A DNA stretch of 64,000 bases from Streptomyces sp. NBC_01408 (GTDB lineage Bacteria; Actinomycetota; Actinomycetes; Streptomycetales; Streptomycetaceae): the NCBI RefSeq assembly GCF_026340255.1, contig NZ_JAPEPJ010000001.1:496001-560000 (forward strand), given 5' to 3'. The notes under the pieces were generated by a model. That model searched no databases. It had not been told where the DNA came from and saw only the letters and a program-made list of their open reading frames with translations. Positions within the stretch are counted from its first letter, which is position 1, and each line of letters starts with the position of its first letter. Position numbers and translations under genes: made by a program. Positions 1-10,472 of the stretch are shown here, piece after piece.

Positions 1-79
1 CTGGCTGGAGGGAGCCCGCGCCCGGCTGGACTCGGCGCTGGCGGCCCGCGACGGCGGGGCGGAGCCCGGGCGGGAGTGA
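1..79 (+). CDS. xseB: Exodeoxyribonuclease VII small subunit, C-terminal end (partial)
   Basis: Only the last 25 codons are in the window, read in the second frame and ending at TGA 77-79. The visible tail starts WLEGARARLDSALAAR and ends in a short Gly/Glu-rich stretch. This matches the C-terminal helix of actinobacterial XseB, the small subunit that binds XseA to form a nuclease degrading single-stranded DNA in mismatch repair and damage processing. The assignment rests on that short tail and on remembered synteny (xseA-xseB precede the nitroreductase, DUF4245 and glpX in Streptomyces). Product identity is likely but not certain from 25 residues. Confidence 0.7.
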   Translation, partial: WLEGARARLDSALAARDGGAEPGRE

Positions 80-129
80 GCGGCCGGGGGTGAGCGGCCG
101 GGGGTGAGCGGCCCGGCGTGAGCGGCCGG
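77..129. repeat. 14-bp GC-rich tandem repeat, about four copies
   Basis: The unit TGAGCGGCCGGGGG occurs at 77-90 and 91-104, with a diverged third copy at 105-118 and a partial fourth at 119-129. The first copy begins on the xseB stop codon, so the array extends the end of the gene with in-frame TGA triplets. It looks like recent slippage duplication; no function is evident. Confidence 0.85.
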
Positions 130-160
130 AAAGTGACTCCGGTCACCACCCCCGCCGATT

Positions 161-193
161 TAGTTGAAATTTCATCTACTTTCGCCGTACAGT
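161..193 (+). promoter_or_regulatory. Promoter with overlapping palindromic operator for the nitroreductase gene
   Basis: TTGAAA (164-169) and TACAGT (188-193) are separated by 18 bases, a good vegetative-type promoter. The -35 box lies inside an 18-bp near-perfect palindrome, TAGTTGAAATTTCATCTA (161-178), whose core TGAAATTTCA is perfect. A repressor bound there would block the -35 region. No regulator gene is adjacent, so the protein that binds is unknown. Confidence 0.65.
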
Positions 194-246
194 CGAGACA
201 TCGCTTCACCGCACGGCTTCACCACACGCACAGAAGAAGGCTTCCG

Positions 247-837
247 ATGTCTCTCGTTCTCGACTCCGCCGCACAGGACCTGCTGTTCCGCGAGGCCCGC
301 ACCGCCAACTCGTTCTCCGACGAGCCGGTGACCGAGGAGCAGGTCCAGGCCATCTACGACCTGGTGAAGTACGGCCCCACCGCTTTCAACGCGACCCCGC
401 TGCGCATCACCCTGGTCCGCTCCCCCGAGGCCCGCGAGCGCCTCGTGAAGCACCTGGCCGAGGGCAACCAGGCCAAGACCGCCGCCGCGCCGCTGGTCGC
501 GATCCTCTCCGCGGACAACGAGTTCCACGAGGAGCTCCCGCACCTGCTGCCGCACTTCCCGCAGGCGAAGGACGCCTTCTTCTCCGAGCGCCCGGTGCGC
601 GAGCAGTCCGCGCTGCTGAACGCCGCCCTGCAGGCCGCCTACTTCATCGTCGGCGTCCGCGCCGCCGGTCTGGCCGCGGGCCCGATGACCGGCGCCGACT
701 TCGCCGGCATCCAGAAGGAGTTCCTGGACGCCGACCACACCCCTCTGATCGTCGTCAACATCGGCAAGCCGGGCGAGGGCGCCTGGTTCGACCGCTCGCC
801 GCGCCTGGCCTTCGACCAGGTCGTCACCACCGTCTGA
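247..837 (+). CDS. Malonic semialdehyde reductase-like nitroreductase (RutE/HadB type)
   Basis: 196 aa, a normal length for the short FMN-dependent nitroreductases of the RutE/HadB group, which use NAD(P)H to reduce malonic semialdehyde or similar aldehydes and enones. Visible family features are the N-terminal helix with REARTANSF, the segment YGPTAFNATPLR (the phosphate/FMN-binding PTxxNxxPLR type), and a late conserved block near GLAAGPMTGADFAG. The ATG at 247 follows a purine-rich AGAAGAAGG stretch and is far more plausible than an upstream in-frame GTG that would read through the promoter. The gene is monocistronic, with a promoter/palindrome at 161-193 and a terminator at 870-909. The substrate in vivo is inferred from the family only. 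Confidence 0.85.
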   Translation: MSLVLDSAAQDLLFREARTANSFSDEPVTEEQVQAIYDLVKYGPTAFNATPLRITLVRSPEARERLVKHLAEGNQAKTAAAPLVAILSADNEFHEELPHLLPHFPQAKDAFFSERPVREQSALLNAALQAAYFIVGVRAAGLAAGPMTGADFAGIQKEFLDADHTPLIVVNIGKPGEGAWFDRSPRLAFDQVVTTV

Positions 838-869
838 GCCCGTACGGGCGTCGCGACGTCCGTACGTGA

Positions 870-909
870 GAAAGGCCGCGCCCCCGGATCCCGGGGTGCG
901 CGGCCTTTC
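870..909. terminator. Bidirectional intrinsic-type terminator between convergent genes
   Basis: An inverted repeat pairs GAAAGGCCGCGC (870-881) with GCGCGGCCTTTC (898-909), and the inner bases also pair. It lies between the convergent nitroreductase and DUF4245 genes and has A/T-containing ends in both directions. Confidence 0.8.
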
Positions 910-947
910 CCGTGCACGGCTGTCGCGACGCGCAGGGCCTGCTTGCC

Positions 948-1475
948 CTACTTGCCCTGCTTGAACTCCAGCGCCGCCGCGAGCACGCCCAGCTGCTCGA
1001 AGGGGGCCGTCCCGGCGACGACCGTGACGTAGCCCTGCTCCTGGCGCACGAGGGCGTCGTACTTCTCGCCCTCCCAGCGCTCCCAGGTCTGGTCGCCGAC
1101 CTGCTGCGTCCGGCCGGTGGCCTCCGCCCGCTGGGTGAGCTTGCCGATGTTCTTGGCGGAGGCGTCGCTGGACTGCTCCACCGCCACGTACTGCTTCTCC
1201 GGGTCGAGGAAGCCCAGGTGCCAGCCGTCGGCGTTCTTGCGGTCGTACGAGACCGAGGTCGCCCGCCAGTCCGGGGCGAGCCCCACGGGCACGGCGACGG
1301 GATACGGCGCGGCGCGCCGGGCCGTGGTCGTCTCCACCCGGTAGTCGACCGTCCGCGTCGGGTCGGCCTTGTCGTCGTGCGGGATGAACATGTAGATCCC
1401 CGCGACGACGAGCCCGATCACCGCCAGTGAGCGGACCATGTCCAGAACCGTCTGCTTGCCCTTCATATTCGCCAC
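948..1475 (-). CDS. DUF4245 domain-containing membrane-anchored protein
   Basis: 175 aa. A short basic N-terminus is followed by one transmembrane segment at about residues 14-31 ([17 protein letters not shown]). The extracytoplasmic domain contains [19 protein letters not shown] and YVAVEQS, the pattern I associate with DUF4245, a family found next to glpX in actinobacteria. No enzymatic motif is visible. The topology suggests an exported, membrane-tethered domain. The gene is divergent from glpX, with a 204-base gap. Biochemical function is unknown; the domain call is based on recognition of the conserved blocks. Confidence 0.8.
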   Translation of the reverse strand: MANMKGKQTVLDMVRSLAVIGLVVAGIYMFIPHDDKADPTRTVDYRVETTTARRAAPYPVAVPVGLAPDWRATSVSYDRKNADGWHLGFLDPEKQYVAVEQSSDASAKNIGKLTQRAEATGRTQQVGDQTWERWEGEKYDALVRQEQGYVTVVAGTAPFEQLGVLAAALEFKQGK

Positions 1476-1679
1476 GGCACCATCGTCCCGTATCGCCGCG
1501 GGCGATCACCGCCGGGGTCCCCGCGGCGCGGGCACCCGGAGGGCAAGACGTCCGCTCAGGCCAATCGGCTGACCGATATTCCGCTCATACGTGACCCGCC
1601 CTGCTCAATATGTCGACGTACCGATAGAGTTCCAGCACCCTCACATCCCGGCCGTCGTCGTACAGAAAGGTGCGCTCCG

Positions 1680-2711
1680 ATGACCGAGCACAACCTGCCG
1701 CCCCAGCTCGTAGTCTCTCCGGAGGCCCCCGACCGCAATCTCGCCCTGGAACTCGTCCGCGTGACCGAGGCCGCAGCCATGGCCGCCGGCCGCTGGGTCG
1801 GGCGCGGTGACAAGCTCGGCGCCGACGGCGCCGCGGTCAACGCGATGCGGACCCTGATCTCCACCGTCTCGATGAACGGCGTCGTCGTCATCGGCGAGGG
1901 CGAGAAGGACGAAGCCCCGATGCTCTTCAACGGCGAGCGGGTCGGCGACGGCACCGGCGCCGAGGTCGACATCGCCGTGGACCCGATCGACGGCACCACC
2001 CTGAACGCCAAGGGCATGCCGAACGCCATCGCCGTCCTGGCCGCCGCCGACCGCGGAACCATGTTCGACCCGTCCGCGGTCTTCTACATGGAGAAGCTGG
2101 TCACCGGCCCCGAGGCCGCCGACTTCGTCGACATCAACGCCCCGGCCTCGGTGAACATCCGCCGGGTCGCCAAGGCCAAGAACATGGCCGTCGAGGACGT
2201 CACCGTGGTCATCCTGGACCGCCCCCGTCACGAGGGCATCGTCAAGGAGATCCGCGAGACCGGCGCCCGGATCAAGTTCATCTCGGACGGCGACGTCGCG
2301 GGCTCGGTCATGGCGGTGCGCGAGGGCACCGGCGTGGACCTGCTCCTCGGCATCGGCGGCACCCCCGAGGGCATCATCTCGGCCTGCGCCATAAAGTGCC
2401 TCGGCGGCACCATCCAGGGCAAGCTGTGGCCGAAGGACGACGCCGAGCGCCAGAAGGCGATCGACGCGGGCCACGACCTGGACCGGGTCCTGCACACCAA
2501 CGACCTGGTGTCCGGCGAGAACGTCTTCTTCGTCGCCACCGGCATCACGGACGGCGAGCTGCTGCGCGGCGTCCACTACCGCTCGGAGACCGCGACCACG
2601 TCCTCGCTGGTCATGCGCTCGAAGTCGGGCACGATCCGGCAGATCGACTCGACGCACCGCCTCTCGAAGCTGCGCGCGTACAGCGCGATCGACTTCGACC
2701 GCGCGCAGTAG
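1680..2711 (+). CDS. glpX: Class II fructose-1,6-bisphosphatase
   Basis: 343 aa, usual length for GlpX. It hydrolyses fructose 1,6-bisphosphate to fructose 6-phosphate in gluconeogenesis, in the cytoplasm and metal-dependent. Signature blocks of the Li-sensitive phosphatase fold are present: GEGEKDEAP (residues 72-80) and DPIDGTT (101-107), which supply metal and phosphate ligands, plus DGDVAGSV and GIGGTPEG further on. The ATG at 1680 follows AGAAAGG at a suitable distance. The gene is followed by a strong hairpin (2742-2781). Close linkage to two fumarases puts sugar synthesis and TCA functions together in one conserved chromosomal block. Confidence 0.96.
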   Translation: MTEHNLPPQLVVSPEAPDRNLALELVRVTEAAAMAAGRWVGRGDKLGADGAAVNAMRTLISTVSMNGVVVIGEGEKDEAPMLFNGERVGDGTGAEVDIAVDPIDGTTLNAKGMPNAIAVLAAADRGTMFDPSAVFYMEKLVTGPEAADFVDINAPASVNIRRVAKAKNMAVEDVTVVILDRPRHEGIVKEIRETGARIKFISDGDVAGSVMAVREGTGVDLLLGIGGTPEGIISACAIKCLGGTIQGKLWPKDDAERQKAIDAGHDLDRVLHTNDLVSGENVFFVATGITDGELLRGVHYRSETATTSSLVMRSKSGTIRQIDSTHRLSKLRAYSAIDFDRAQ

Positions 2712-2741
2712 GAGCGGATCGCGTCGCGGCGGACGACGTGC

Positions 2742-2781
2742 GCGAGAGGGGCGGCCCCGTGCGGGGGACCGCCCCTCTCGC
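2742..2781. terminator. Terminator hairpin after glpX
   Basis: A perfect 13-bp stem pairs GCGAGAGGGGCGG (2742-2754) with CCGCCCCTCTCGC (2769-2781), with a short GC-rich loop. It separates glpX from the convergent whiB-like gene and could stop transcripts from both sides. Confidence 0.8.
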
Positions 2782-2859
2782 GTACGTGCACCTGCCTGCG
2801 CTCCACGCGGCCGGGATACGGCTGCCAGTTCGGGGTACGGGAGTACGGGGGTACGGGGC

Positions 2860-3258
2860 TCAGCCCGCGGCGGCGATCGGCCCGGCCCCAGGGGCCTGGC
2901 GCAGTTCCGCCGCCCTGCGCCGCATCCGCGCCAGCACCACCCGGCGCTCGGCCGCGGTCAGCCCGCCCCAGACCCCGTACGGCTCGGGCTGGAGCAGTGC
3001 GTGCTCCCGGCAGGCGACCATCACCGGGCAGCGGGCGCAGACGCGCTTGGCGGCCTCCTCGCGGGAGAGCCGCGCCGCGGTCGGCTCCTTGGAGGGAGCG
3101 AAGAAGAGCCCCGCCTCGTCGCGGCGGCACACCGCCTCCGCGTGCCATGGGCCGTCCTCCACCCTGGCCGGCACCCGCGGCTTCGGCACGGCGGCCTGAC
3201 GCCCCTGAAGACTCTGGACGGCGGCAACCTGCAGGGACTGATGCGGCGGATGCGGCAC
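2860..3258 (-). CDS. WhiB-family iron-sulfur transcription regulator (WblI-like)
   Basis: 132 aa. The four cluster-ligand cysteines are C44, C74, C77 and C83 in the CxxC-x5-C arrangement. They are followed by the G[VI]WGG turn (GVWGGL, 95-100) and a basic C-terminal helix rich in Arg that should contact DNA or the sigma factor. WhiB-like proteins bind a [4Fe-4S] cluster, pair with sigma region 4 and control development or redox responses. The start is GTG 3258, preceded by AGGAG at 6 bases; the 40-residue N-terminal extension before the domain is unusual but continuous. Its position between glpX and the class I fumarase matches the gene I recall as wblI (SCO5046) in S. coelicolor. Confidence 0.9.
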   Translation of the reverse strand: MPHPPHQSLQVAAVQSLQGRQAAVPKPRVPARVEDGPWHAEAVCRRDEAGLFFAPSKEPTAARLSREEAAKRVCARCPVMVACREHALLQPEPYGVWGGLTAAERRVVLARMRRRAAELRQAPGAGPIAAAG

Positions 3259-3430
3259 GGTCTACTCCTGACGACGTATACGCGAGCGAGAGACGATGCA
3301 CCTGTCCCTACCCGCTGTGCGCGCCCCTATGCACTGGGTGCCACCGGGCGCCGGAGGTTCGTCCGAAACGCGACGCTGCCGCAGGGGGTGTCCGCCGGCC
3401 CGCACGGGACGGGCGGCGCGGGGCCCGTCG

Positions 3431-4105
3431 TCAGCCCTCCAGGCGCTTGCGCAACTTGAGCGCCAGGTCGACCAGGCGGGCGCCGGGCTTGGGCCGCGCC
3501 TCGATGTTGCCCAGCAGGGAGAAGCCCCGGACGATCACCACCGGCGCCTGCGGGTCGGTTTCCGCGCGGCTCTCGCCGCGCACCTCGAAGTTGCCGAGGA
3601 AGCCGCTGCCGTAGCCGCGCAGGGTGACGTTCTCCGGGACCAGCACCTCGACGTTGCCGAGCACGCAGACCACGTTGATCTCGGTGACCTGCTGGGCGAA
3701 GACCGCCTCCGTCAGGTCGATGGCGATGTCGCCCATGACGGAGACCGCGCGGGTGTGCGCGCCCGGCCGCCAGCGGCCCTTGCGGGCGGAGCTGCTGCAC
3801 ACGGCCACGACGTTCTCGGTGTAGTCGGCCGGCGCGGACGCGGACGCCGCGTACCCGGGCGGGGTGTGGCTCGCGCCGGGCGCGGGCAGGTCTCGTACGA
3901 GCACCTCCAGCTCGCCCACCGTCTTGACGGCGTACAGCGAGTCCAGGCGCTCGGAGTGCTCGTCGGAGGTCAGCCGGCCTTCGGCTAGGGCGTCGGCGAG
4001 GATCTGCGCGATCCGGTCCCGGTCGGCGTCGGAGGCGCGCAGCTCGGCGGGGGCGGGGGCGGCGGGGTGCTTTTCCAGGTCCACCGCACCAGCATAGCGA
4101 GACAC
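3431..4105 (-). CDS. DUF1707 / LiaF-like C-terminal domain protein
   Basis: 224 aa with two recognisable parts. Residues about 22-75 (LRASDADRDRIAQILADALAEGRL...EHSERLDSLYAVKT) form a DUF1707 SHOCT-like helical module. Residues about 115-215 are a beta-rich domain with repeated SVMGDIAIDLT, CVLGNVEVLVP, GFLGNFEV and SLLGNIEAR turns, as in the C-terminal domain of LiaF cell-wall stress proteins. There is no transmembrane segment or signal peptide. LiaF relatives sense cell-envelope antibiotics through a two-component system, but none is adjacent here, so the role is inferred only from domain type. Divergent from the class I fumarase gene. Confidence 0.85.
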   Translation of the reverse strand: MSRYAGAVDLEKHPAAPAPAELRASDADRDRIAQILADALAEGRLTSDEHSERLDSLYAVKTVGELEVLVRDLPAPGASHTPPGYAASASAPADYTENVVAVCSSSARKGRWRPGAHTRAVSVMGDIAIDLTEAVFAQQVTEINVVCVLGNVEVLVPENVTLRGYGSGFLGNFEVRGESRAETDPQAPVVIVRGFSLLGNIEARPKPGARLVDLALKLRKRLEG

Positions 4106-4232
4106 GATAGATCGCGATACTGCCGAGTGAGCCTTACCTCACAGACACGGCCACCCCGGGAGGTTCTACGCTGGTGGACTGCGCTGCCAATTGGTCGTCA
4201 GTGCTGTCTGCCGAGTGAGGAATGGCCACACG

Positions 4233-5903
<1,671 letters not shown>

Positions 5904-5923
5904 TCCCGGTAGCAGCAGCTGTT

Positions 5924-5953
5924 GAGAGCCCCTGGCATCCGCCGGGGGCTCTC
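5924..5953. terminator. Terminator hairpin after class I fumarase
   Basis: GAGAGCCCC (5924-5932) pairs perfectly with GGGGCTCTC (5945-5953) around a 12-base loop in which GGC can also pair with GCC. It is located 20 bases after the stop codon. Confidence 0.75.
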
Positions 5954-6006
5954 TGCTTGATCGGCGATCCCGCGCCCGCCCGGCCCCGTAGCCGTTGCCG
6001 TAGCGG

Positions 6007-6399
6007 CTACTCCGCCCGGGCTCGGAACCCGGCCTCGCGCAGCCGGTCCGTCAGGTACCGGACCTCGACGGGGGTGGCCCGGTACCCGTCGCGCACGGCG
6101 GTCACGGCCTCCCGAATGGTCATGCCGAGCGCGTCACGGAAGACCTTCAGAGCCGCACCGCCGGAGCCGTCCACGCGGAGCAGGGCCGTGCCTTCGGCAG
6201 CCACGACGGCCGCGCGGACGTGGGCGGGGACCGATCCCCACCCGCGGTCCCGGATGCACGGCGGTTCGCCGATCCTGCACTGGTCGCACTCCCACTCCGC
6301 TTCCCAGCCCAGCCGACCGCCTTCGATCCGCTGCCGGGCGCGAAAGACGCAGTGCGGACACGGCGCGCAGTACGAGGTCGCCATCTTCGGATCGGGCAT
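6007..6399 (-). CDS. Hypothetical protein: Cys-rich N-terminus plus L7/L12-like C-terminus
   Basis: 130 aa. The N-terminal third carries two closely spaced cysteine groups, CAPCPHC and CDQCRIGEPPC, that could make a zinc ribbon. The C-terminal 50 residues (LKVFRDALGM, REAVTAVRDG, LTDRLREAGF) resemble the alpha/beta C-terminal domain of ribosomal protein L7/L12, where the family reads VIKxVRxxTGLGLKEAKxLV...EEAxxIKxxLEEAGA. The similarity is by eye. In the ribosome that domain recruits GTPase factors; here the protein could be a stand-alone adaptor. The start is the ATG at 6399. Single gene, not obviously co-transcribed with its neighbours. Function unknown. Confidence 0.7.
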   Translation of the reverse strand: MPDPKMATSYCAPCPHCVFRARQRIEGGRLGWEAEWECDQCRIGEPPCIRDRGWGSVPAHVRAAVVAAEGTALLRVDGSGGAALKVFRDALGMTIREAVTAVRDGYRATPVEVRYLTDRLREAGFRARAE

Positions 6400-6498
6400 G
6401 ACGTCACCCTGCCTGCGCGGGCGCCGTCGCGCATCCGGTTAACGTCGGGGACACAGCCCCGCGCCTGCGCGTTCACCCTGGTTTGCAAGGATTTCCGT

Positions 6499-7269
6499 AT
6501 GACTGCGACGTCCCCCCTCCGCCCCGCCCGCGCCGTCCGGGTGGTCGCCCACCGCGGGGCCTCCCACGAGCACCCCGAGCACACCATCGCCGCCTACCGG
6601 CAGGCCATCGCCGAGGGGGCCGACGCACTCGAGTGCGACGTGCGGCTCACCGCCGACCACAGGCTGGTCTGCGTGCACGACCGCCGGGTGGAGCGGACCT
6701 CCGACGGGCGTGGGGTGGTCTCCGCGATGACCTACGAGGAGCTCGCCGCCCTCGACTTCGGCCGCTGGAAGGGCGAGGAGCACCGCGGGGCCCGGGTGCT
6801 GCTCTTCGAGGACCTGCTGCGCGAGGCGCTGGCCGCGCCGCGGCCGGTCGGGCTCGCCGTGGAGACCAAGCACCCGACGCGCGCCGGCGGCCGGCTGGAG
6901 GCCGAACTGGTGCGGATGCTGCGGGAGTACGGGCTGGCCGACGGCTCCACGGGCCGCGTCGAGGTGATGAGCTTCTCCCGGAACGCGCTGACCCGCATGC
7001 ACCGGCTCGCGCCCGGGCTGCCCACCGTGTTCCTCATCGAGCGCAGGATCCGCCCGGTGCGGCCCCCGTACGCGACGCACGCGGGCCCCGGCATCGACCT
7101 GGTCCGGCAGGACCCGGCGCTGGTGGCCCGGCTCAAGGCCAAGGGGCTGTCGGTCCGGGTGTGGACCGTGGACGAGCCCGAGGACGTGGAGCTGTGCGTG
7201 CGGCTCGGGGTGGACACGATCATCACCAACCGTCCGGCGGACGTGCGCAAGCTGCTCGCTGACATGTGA
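6499..7269 (+). CDS. Glycerophosphodiester phosphodiesterase
   Basis: 256 aa, one GDPD (TIM barrel) domain. It cleaves glycerophosphodiesters to sn-glycerol 3-phosphate and an alcohol, recycling lipid headgroups. Catalytic and metal-binding motifs are intact: H18-R19 in AHRGASHEHPEHT, E45-x-D47 in LECDVRL and H60 in VCVHD. The late strand DTIITNRP is typical of the family. There is no signal peptide, so it is predicted to be cytoplasmic. The ATG at 6499 follows an AAGG element and starts directly before the domain; upstream in-frame starts would run through the divergent gene's promoter. Followed by a terminator at 7280-7307. Confidence 0.92.
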   Translation: MTATSPLRPARAVRVVAHRGASHEHPEHTIAAYRQAIAEGADALECDVRLTADHRLVCVHDRRVERTSDGRGVVSAMTYEELAALDFGRWKGEEHRGARVLLFEDLLREALAAPRPVGLAVETKHPTRAGGRLEAELVRMLREYGLADGSTGRVEVMSFSRNALTRMHRLAPGLPTVFLIERRIRPVRPPYATHAGPGIDLVRQDPALVARLKAKGLSVRVWTVDEPEDVELCVRLGVDTIITNRPADVRKLLADM

Positions 7270-7279
7270 GACATGTGAA

Positions 7280-7307
7280 CACCCGGCCGGGTTGCGCCGG
7301 CCGGGTG
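7280..7307. terminator. Terminator hairpin between convergent genes
   Basis: CACCCGGCCGG (7280-7290) pairs with CCGGCCGGGTG (7297-7307), an 11-bp perfect stem with a 6-base loop. It lies 10 bases after the glycerophosphodiesterase stop and serves the convergent SGNH hydrolase gene too. Confidence 0.8.
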
Positions 7308-7332
7308 TGGGGGGTCGCTGGGGCGGAGAGGG

Positions 7333-8859
7333 TCAGGCGAAGCGCTGGTTCGCCGAGCCGTTGCAGGTCTGCAGGCGCAGCGGCTGCTGGGGCGCGGAGA
7401 GCGTCAGGCACATGCCGGTGGCGGCCGCGGGGCGGATGGTGGAGCCGTCGCGGACGAACTGCTGGTTCGTGCCGCCGTGGCAGTTCCAGATGATCAGGCC
7501 GGCGCCGTTGCCGTAGTTGGCGCCGGGGGCGTCGAGGCAGCGGTCCTGGGTCAGTTCGACGTGGACGGACTTGCGGGTGGCGTCGTGCCACCAGCCCTGG
7601 TTGCGGCCGCCGTGGCAGTCCCAGCCCAAGACTGCCGTCCCGTTGGCGCTGGAGCCTCCGTTCGCGTCGAGGCAGGTGACGGTGGCCTCGTTCTTCAGGG
7701 GCTTGAACTTGTCGTCCCAGGCCCCGGCCTGGAGGACCGGTGTGCCGGTGCTGGCGGGGTCGGCGCAGGAGGCCTCGCGCAGGCCCGAGGCGTACAGCTG
7801 GGTGAGGCAGGACGCGAAGGCGCCGTGGCCGCGGTAGTTGGGGTGGAAGGACTGGCGGGCGGTGTTCTCGTCCCACGGGAAGTGGTCCCCGAGGTCCAGG
7901 TAGAGGCCGCGGGCCCAGGTGTCCTCCATGCACACCTCGTGGCCGTGGAAGAGCCGCGAGTTGTCGAGGTAGACGGCGCCGGAGTTGCGGGCGGCCTCGC
8001 GCATGCCCTTCTCGAAGGTGGGCACCGCGTAGTTGCGGCCCCAGGTGGCGTCGGAGTCGTAGCCGGCGCAGCCGCCGGGGAGCTTGCCGGGGAAGTTCGG
8101 GTTGTCGTTGAAGTCGGGGCCGATGGGGCTGGGGTAGCCCATGACGACCAGTTTGTAGTCGGAGTCGGCGTAGCCCGCGTCGCGCATGACCGTCTTGAGG
8201 TCGGCGACGGTGGACTCCACCTTGGGCTTCAGGCCGTCGACGCGTGCCTGCCAGCCGGGGCCGTACTTGGGTTCGCAGGTGCCCTGGCTGAGCACCCAGC
8301 GGGTGACGCAGTCGGTCATGACGGGGCCGAACTGGAGGTCGTCGTTGGCCCCGGCGACCAGCAGCACCATCTTGATCTTCGTGTTGCGGGCCTTGACGGC
8401 CAGGCTGTCGCTCTGCACCAGCTCGTCGGCGTACTGCTTGCTGCCGCCGATCCTGATGTTGCCGGTGTAGCCGCCGGAGCAGGCGACGTTGAAGGTAAGG
8501 TCGGCCGGGATGCCGGTGCGGTGGATCGCCGAGTCCGGCGAGCGGTGGCACTGGTTGTTCGGCGTGTTGGTGGCCGGGTCGTAGTTGCCGATGCCCTCGC
8601 CCGAGATCTCGCTGTCGCCCAGGGAGATGAGCCCGGTCTTGCGCTCGTTCAGCGGCCGGACGGCCGGATCCCCGTAGATCTTGGTGGCTTCCGCGGCGCG
8701 GACGGCCTCCAGCTCGGGCGGGAGGGGCGTGGCCACCCCCGCGGTGGGGGCCGCCTGGGCCATGGGGGTGATGGCGGTGACGCCTCCTAGGGCGGCCGCC
8801 GCCGCCACGATGGCGGCGAAGGTAGATCTGAGCCTGGGTTTCTTCTGTGCGCGTGTCAT
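7333..8859 (-). CDS. Secreted SGNH/GDSL hydrolase with ricin-type lectin domain
   Basis: 508 aa. The signal peptide has a basic start, a hydrophobic core and the site MAQA|APTAG (cleavage after about residue 36). The catalytic SGNH domain spans about 70-375: block [11 protein letters not shown] with nucleophile Ser83, the block III-type AGANDDL, and the C-terminal [10 protein letters not shown] carrying the Asp/His-type histidine. Cysteines throughout suggest disulfides. Residues about 375-508 form a ricin B-type beta-trefoil with three QxW-like repeats (NQGWW, NQQF, NQRF), normally binding polysaccharide. The likely activity is an extracellular esterase/lipase targeted to a glycan surface. 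It shares an intergenic region with fumC that holds the dyad TACTGGTCAGTA. Confidence 0.9.
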   Translation of the reverse strand: MTRAQKKPRLRSTFAAIVAAAAALGGVTAITPMAQAAPTAGVATPLPPELEAVRAAEATKIYGDPAVRPLNERKTGLISLGDSEISGEGIGNYDPATNTPNNQCHRSPDSAIHRTGIPADLTFNVACSGGYTGNIRIGGSKQYADELVQSDSLAVKARNTKIKMVLLVAGANDDLQFGPVMTDCVTRWVLSQGTCEPKYGPGWQARVDGLKPKVESTVADLKTVMRDAGYADSDYKLVVMGYPSPIGPDFNDNPNFPGKLPGGCAGYDSDATWGRNYAVPTFEKGMREAARNSGAVYLDNSRLFHGHEVCMEDTWARGLYLDLGDHFPWDENTARQSFHPNYRGHGAFASCLTQLYASGLREASCADPASTGTPVLQAGAWDDKFKPLKNEATVTCLDANGGSSANGTAVLGWDCHGGRNQGWWHDATRKSVHVELTQDRCLDAPGANYGNGAGLIIWNCHGGTNQQFVRDGSTIRPAAATGMCLTLSAPQQPLRLQTCNGSANQRFA

Positions 8860-8896
8860 GAACGCCTCCCCGAATGCCGGTGTTACCCACGGTATT

Positions 8897-8908
8897 TACT
8901 GGTCAGTA
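8897..8908. promoter_or_regulatory. Palindrome TACTGGTCAGTA between divergent SGNH hydrolase and fumC genes
   Basis: TACTG and CAGTA form a perfect 12-bp dyad around a central GT, in the 108-bp region between two divergent genes. The sequence has the character of a TetR-family operator. No regulator gene lies next to it, and which of the two genes it serves is not clear. Confidence 0.45.
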
Positions 8909-8967
8909 GGGGAGATGGGAACACTTCGAACAAGACAATTGCTCAACTTTCTGAGGAGGCCACGAAC

Positions 8968-10371
8968 ATGACAGAGAATCAGCAGGCCGACGCGTTCCGG
9001 ATCGAGCACGACTCCATGGGTGACGTACGGGTCCCCGTGCACGCCAAATGGCGGGCCCAGACCCAGCGCGCGGTGGAGAACTTCCCCATCTCCGGGCAGC
9101 GCCTGGAGCGCGCCCACATCGGGGCCCTCGCCCGGATCAAGGCCGCGGCGGCCGCGGTGAACGCCCGGCTCGGCGTCGTGGACCAGGACATCGCCGACGC
9201 CATCCGGTCCGCAGCCACCGAGGTCGCGGACGGCCGCTGGGACGAGCACTTCCCCGTGGACGTCTTCCAGACCGGGTCCGGGACCTCCTCCAACATGAAC
9301 GCCAACGAGGTGATCGCCACCCTGGCCACCGAGCGGCTGGGCCGGGAGGTCCACCCCAACGACCACGTCAACGCCTCGCAGAGCTCCAACGACGTGTTCC
9401 CGTCCTCCATCCACATCGCCGCCACCGCCGCCGTCACCGGCGAGCTGATCCCCGCCCTGGAGCACCTGGCCGCCGCGATGGAGCGCAAGGCCGCCGAGTT
9501 CGCGCAGGTCGTCAAGGCCGGCCGGACCCACCTGATGGACGCCACCCCGGTCACCCTGGGCCAGGAGTTCGGCGGGTACGCGGTCCAGATCCGCTACGGC
9601 GTCGAGCGGCTGCGCTCGGCGCTGCCGCGGCTCGCCGAACTCCCCCTCGGCGGCACCGCGGTGGGCACCGGGATCAACACACCTCCCGGGTTCTCCGCCG
9701 CCGTCATCGCGGAGGTGGCCGCCGCCACCGGCCTGCCGCTGACCGAGGCCCGCAACCACTTCGAGGCCCAGGGGGCGCGGGACGCGCTGGTGGAGACCTC
9801 GGGGATGCTCCGTACGGTCGCCGTCTCGCTCACGAAGGTCTCCAACGACCTGCGCTGGATGGCCTCGGGTCCGCGCACCGGATTGGCCGAAATCAATCTC
9901 CCGGACCTCCAGCCGGGCTCCTCGATCATGCCCGGGAAGGTCAATCCGGTCGTCCCGGAGGCCGTGCTGATGGTCTGTGCCCAGGTGATGGGGAACGACG
10001 CGGCGGTCACCGTGGCGGGCGCCTCGGGCAATTTCGAGCTGAACGTGATGCTCCCCGTGATGGCGAGGAATCTCCTCGAATCGATCCGGCTGCTCGGCAG
10101 CGCGAGCCGTCTGCTGGCGGACCGCACGGTCGACGGGATCACCGCCAATGTGGCGCGGGCCAGGGAGTACGCGGAGTCCTCGCCCTCCGTGGTGACCCCA
10201 CTGAACCGCTACATCGGCTACGAGGAGGCCGCCAAGGTCGCCAAGAAGGCCCTCGCCGAGCGCAAGACGATCAGGGAGGTCGTCCTGGAGTCCGGCTACG
10301 TGGAACGCGGCGACCTGACCCTGGAGCAGCTGGACGAGGCCCTGGACGTCCTGCGCATGACGCACCCCTGA
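8968..10371 (+). CDS. fumC: Class II fumarate hydratase
   Basis: 467 aa, the standard length for the iron-independent homotetrameric fumarase of the TCA cycle. Superfamily signatures are present: [13 protein letters not shown] (near residue 108), [34 protein letters not shown], and the mobile-loop signature [12 protein letters not shown] that supplies the catalytic serine. The ATG at 8968 sits behind TGAGGAGG at an ideal distance. The next gene is separated by about 100 bases and appears to have its own promoter. This is the oxygen-stable counterpart of the [4Fe-4S] enzyme at 4233. Confidence 0.96.
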   Translation: MTENQQADAFRIEHDSMGDVRVPVHAKWRAQTQRAVENFPISGQRLERAHIGALARIKAAAAAVNARLGVVDQDIADAIRSAATEVADGRWDEHFPVDVFQTGSGTSSNMNANEVIATLATERLGREVHPNDHVNASQSSNDVFPSSIHIAATAAVTGELIPALEHLAAAMERKAAEFAQVVKAGRTHLMDATPVTLGQEFGGYAVQIRYGVERLRSALPRLAELPLGGTAVGTGINTPPGFSAAVIAEVAAATGLPLTEARNHFEAQGARDALVETSGMLRTVAVSLTKVSNDLRWMASGPRTGLAEINLPDLQPGSSIMPGKVNPVVPEAVLMVCAQVMGNDAAVTVAGASGNFELNVMLPVMARNLLESIRLLGSASRLLADRTVDGITANVARAREYAESSPSVVTPLNRYIGYEEAAKVAKKALAERKTIREVVLESGYVERGDLTLEQLDEALDVLRMTHP

Positions 10372-10460
10372 CAGGCCCGCGGCGGGGGCCGGATCCGGTC
10401 GATTACCGTCCCCGTCCCCCTCCGTGACCTGCACCGCAGCGGTGGCGCGAGGCCCCGCCC

Positions 10461-10466
10461 TAAGAT
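10461..10466 (+). promoter_or_regulatory. -10 box for a probably leaderless DUF402 transcript
   Basis: TAAGAT fits TANNNT and ends 6 bases before the ATG at 10473. No Shine-Dalgarno element lies in between, so transcription probably starts at or next to the start codon. Confidence 0.5.
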
Positions 10467-10472
10467 CTCCGC

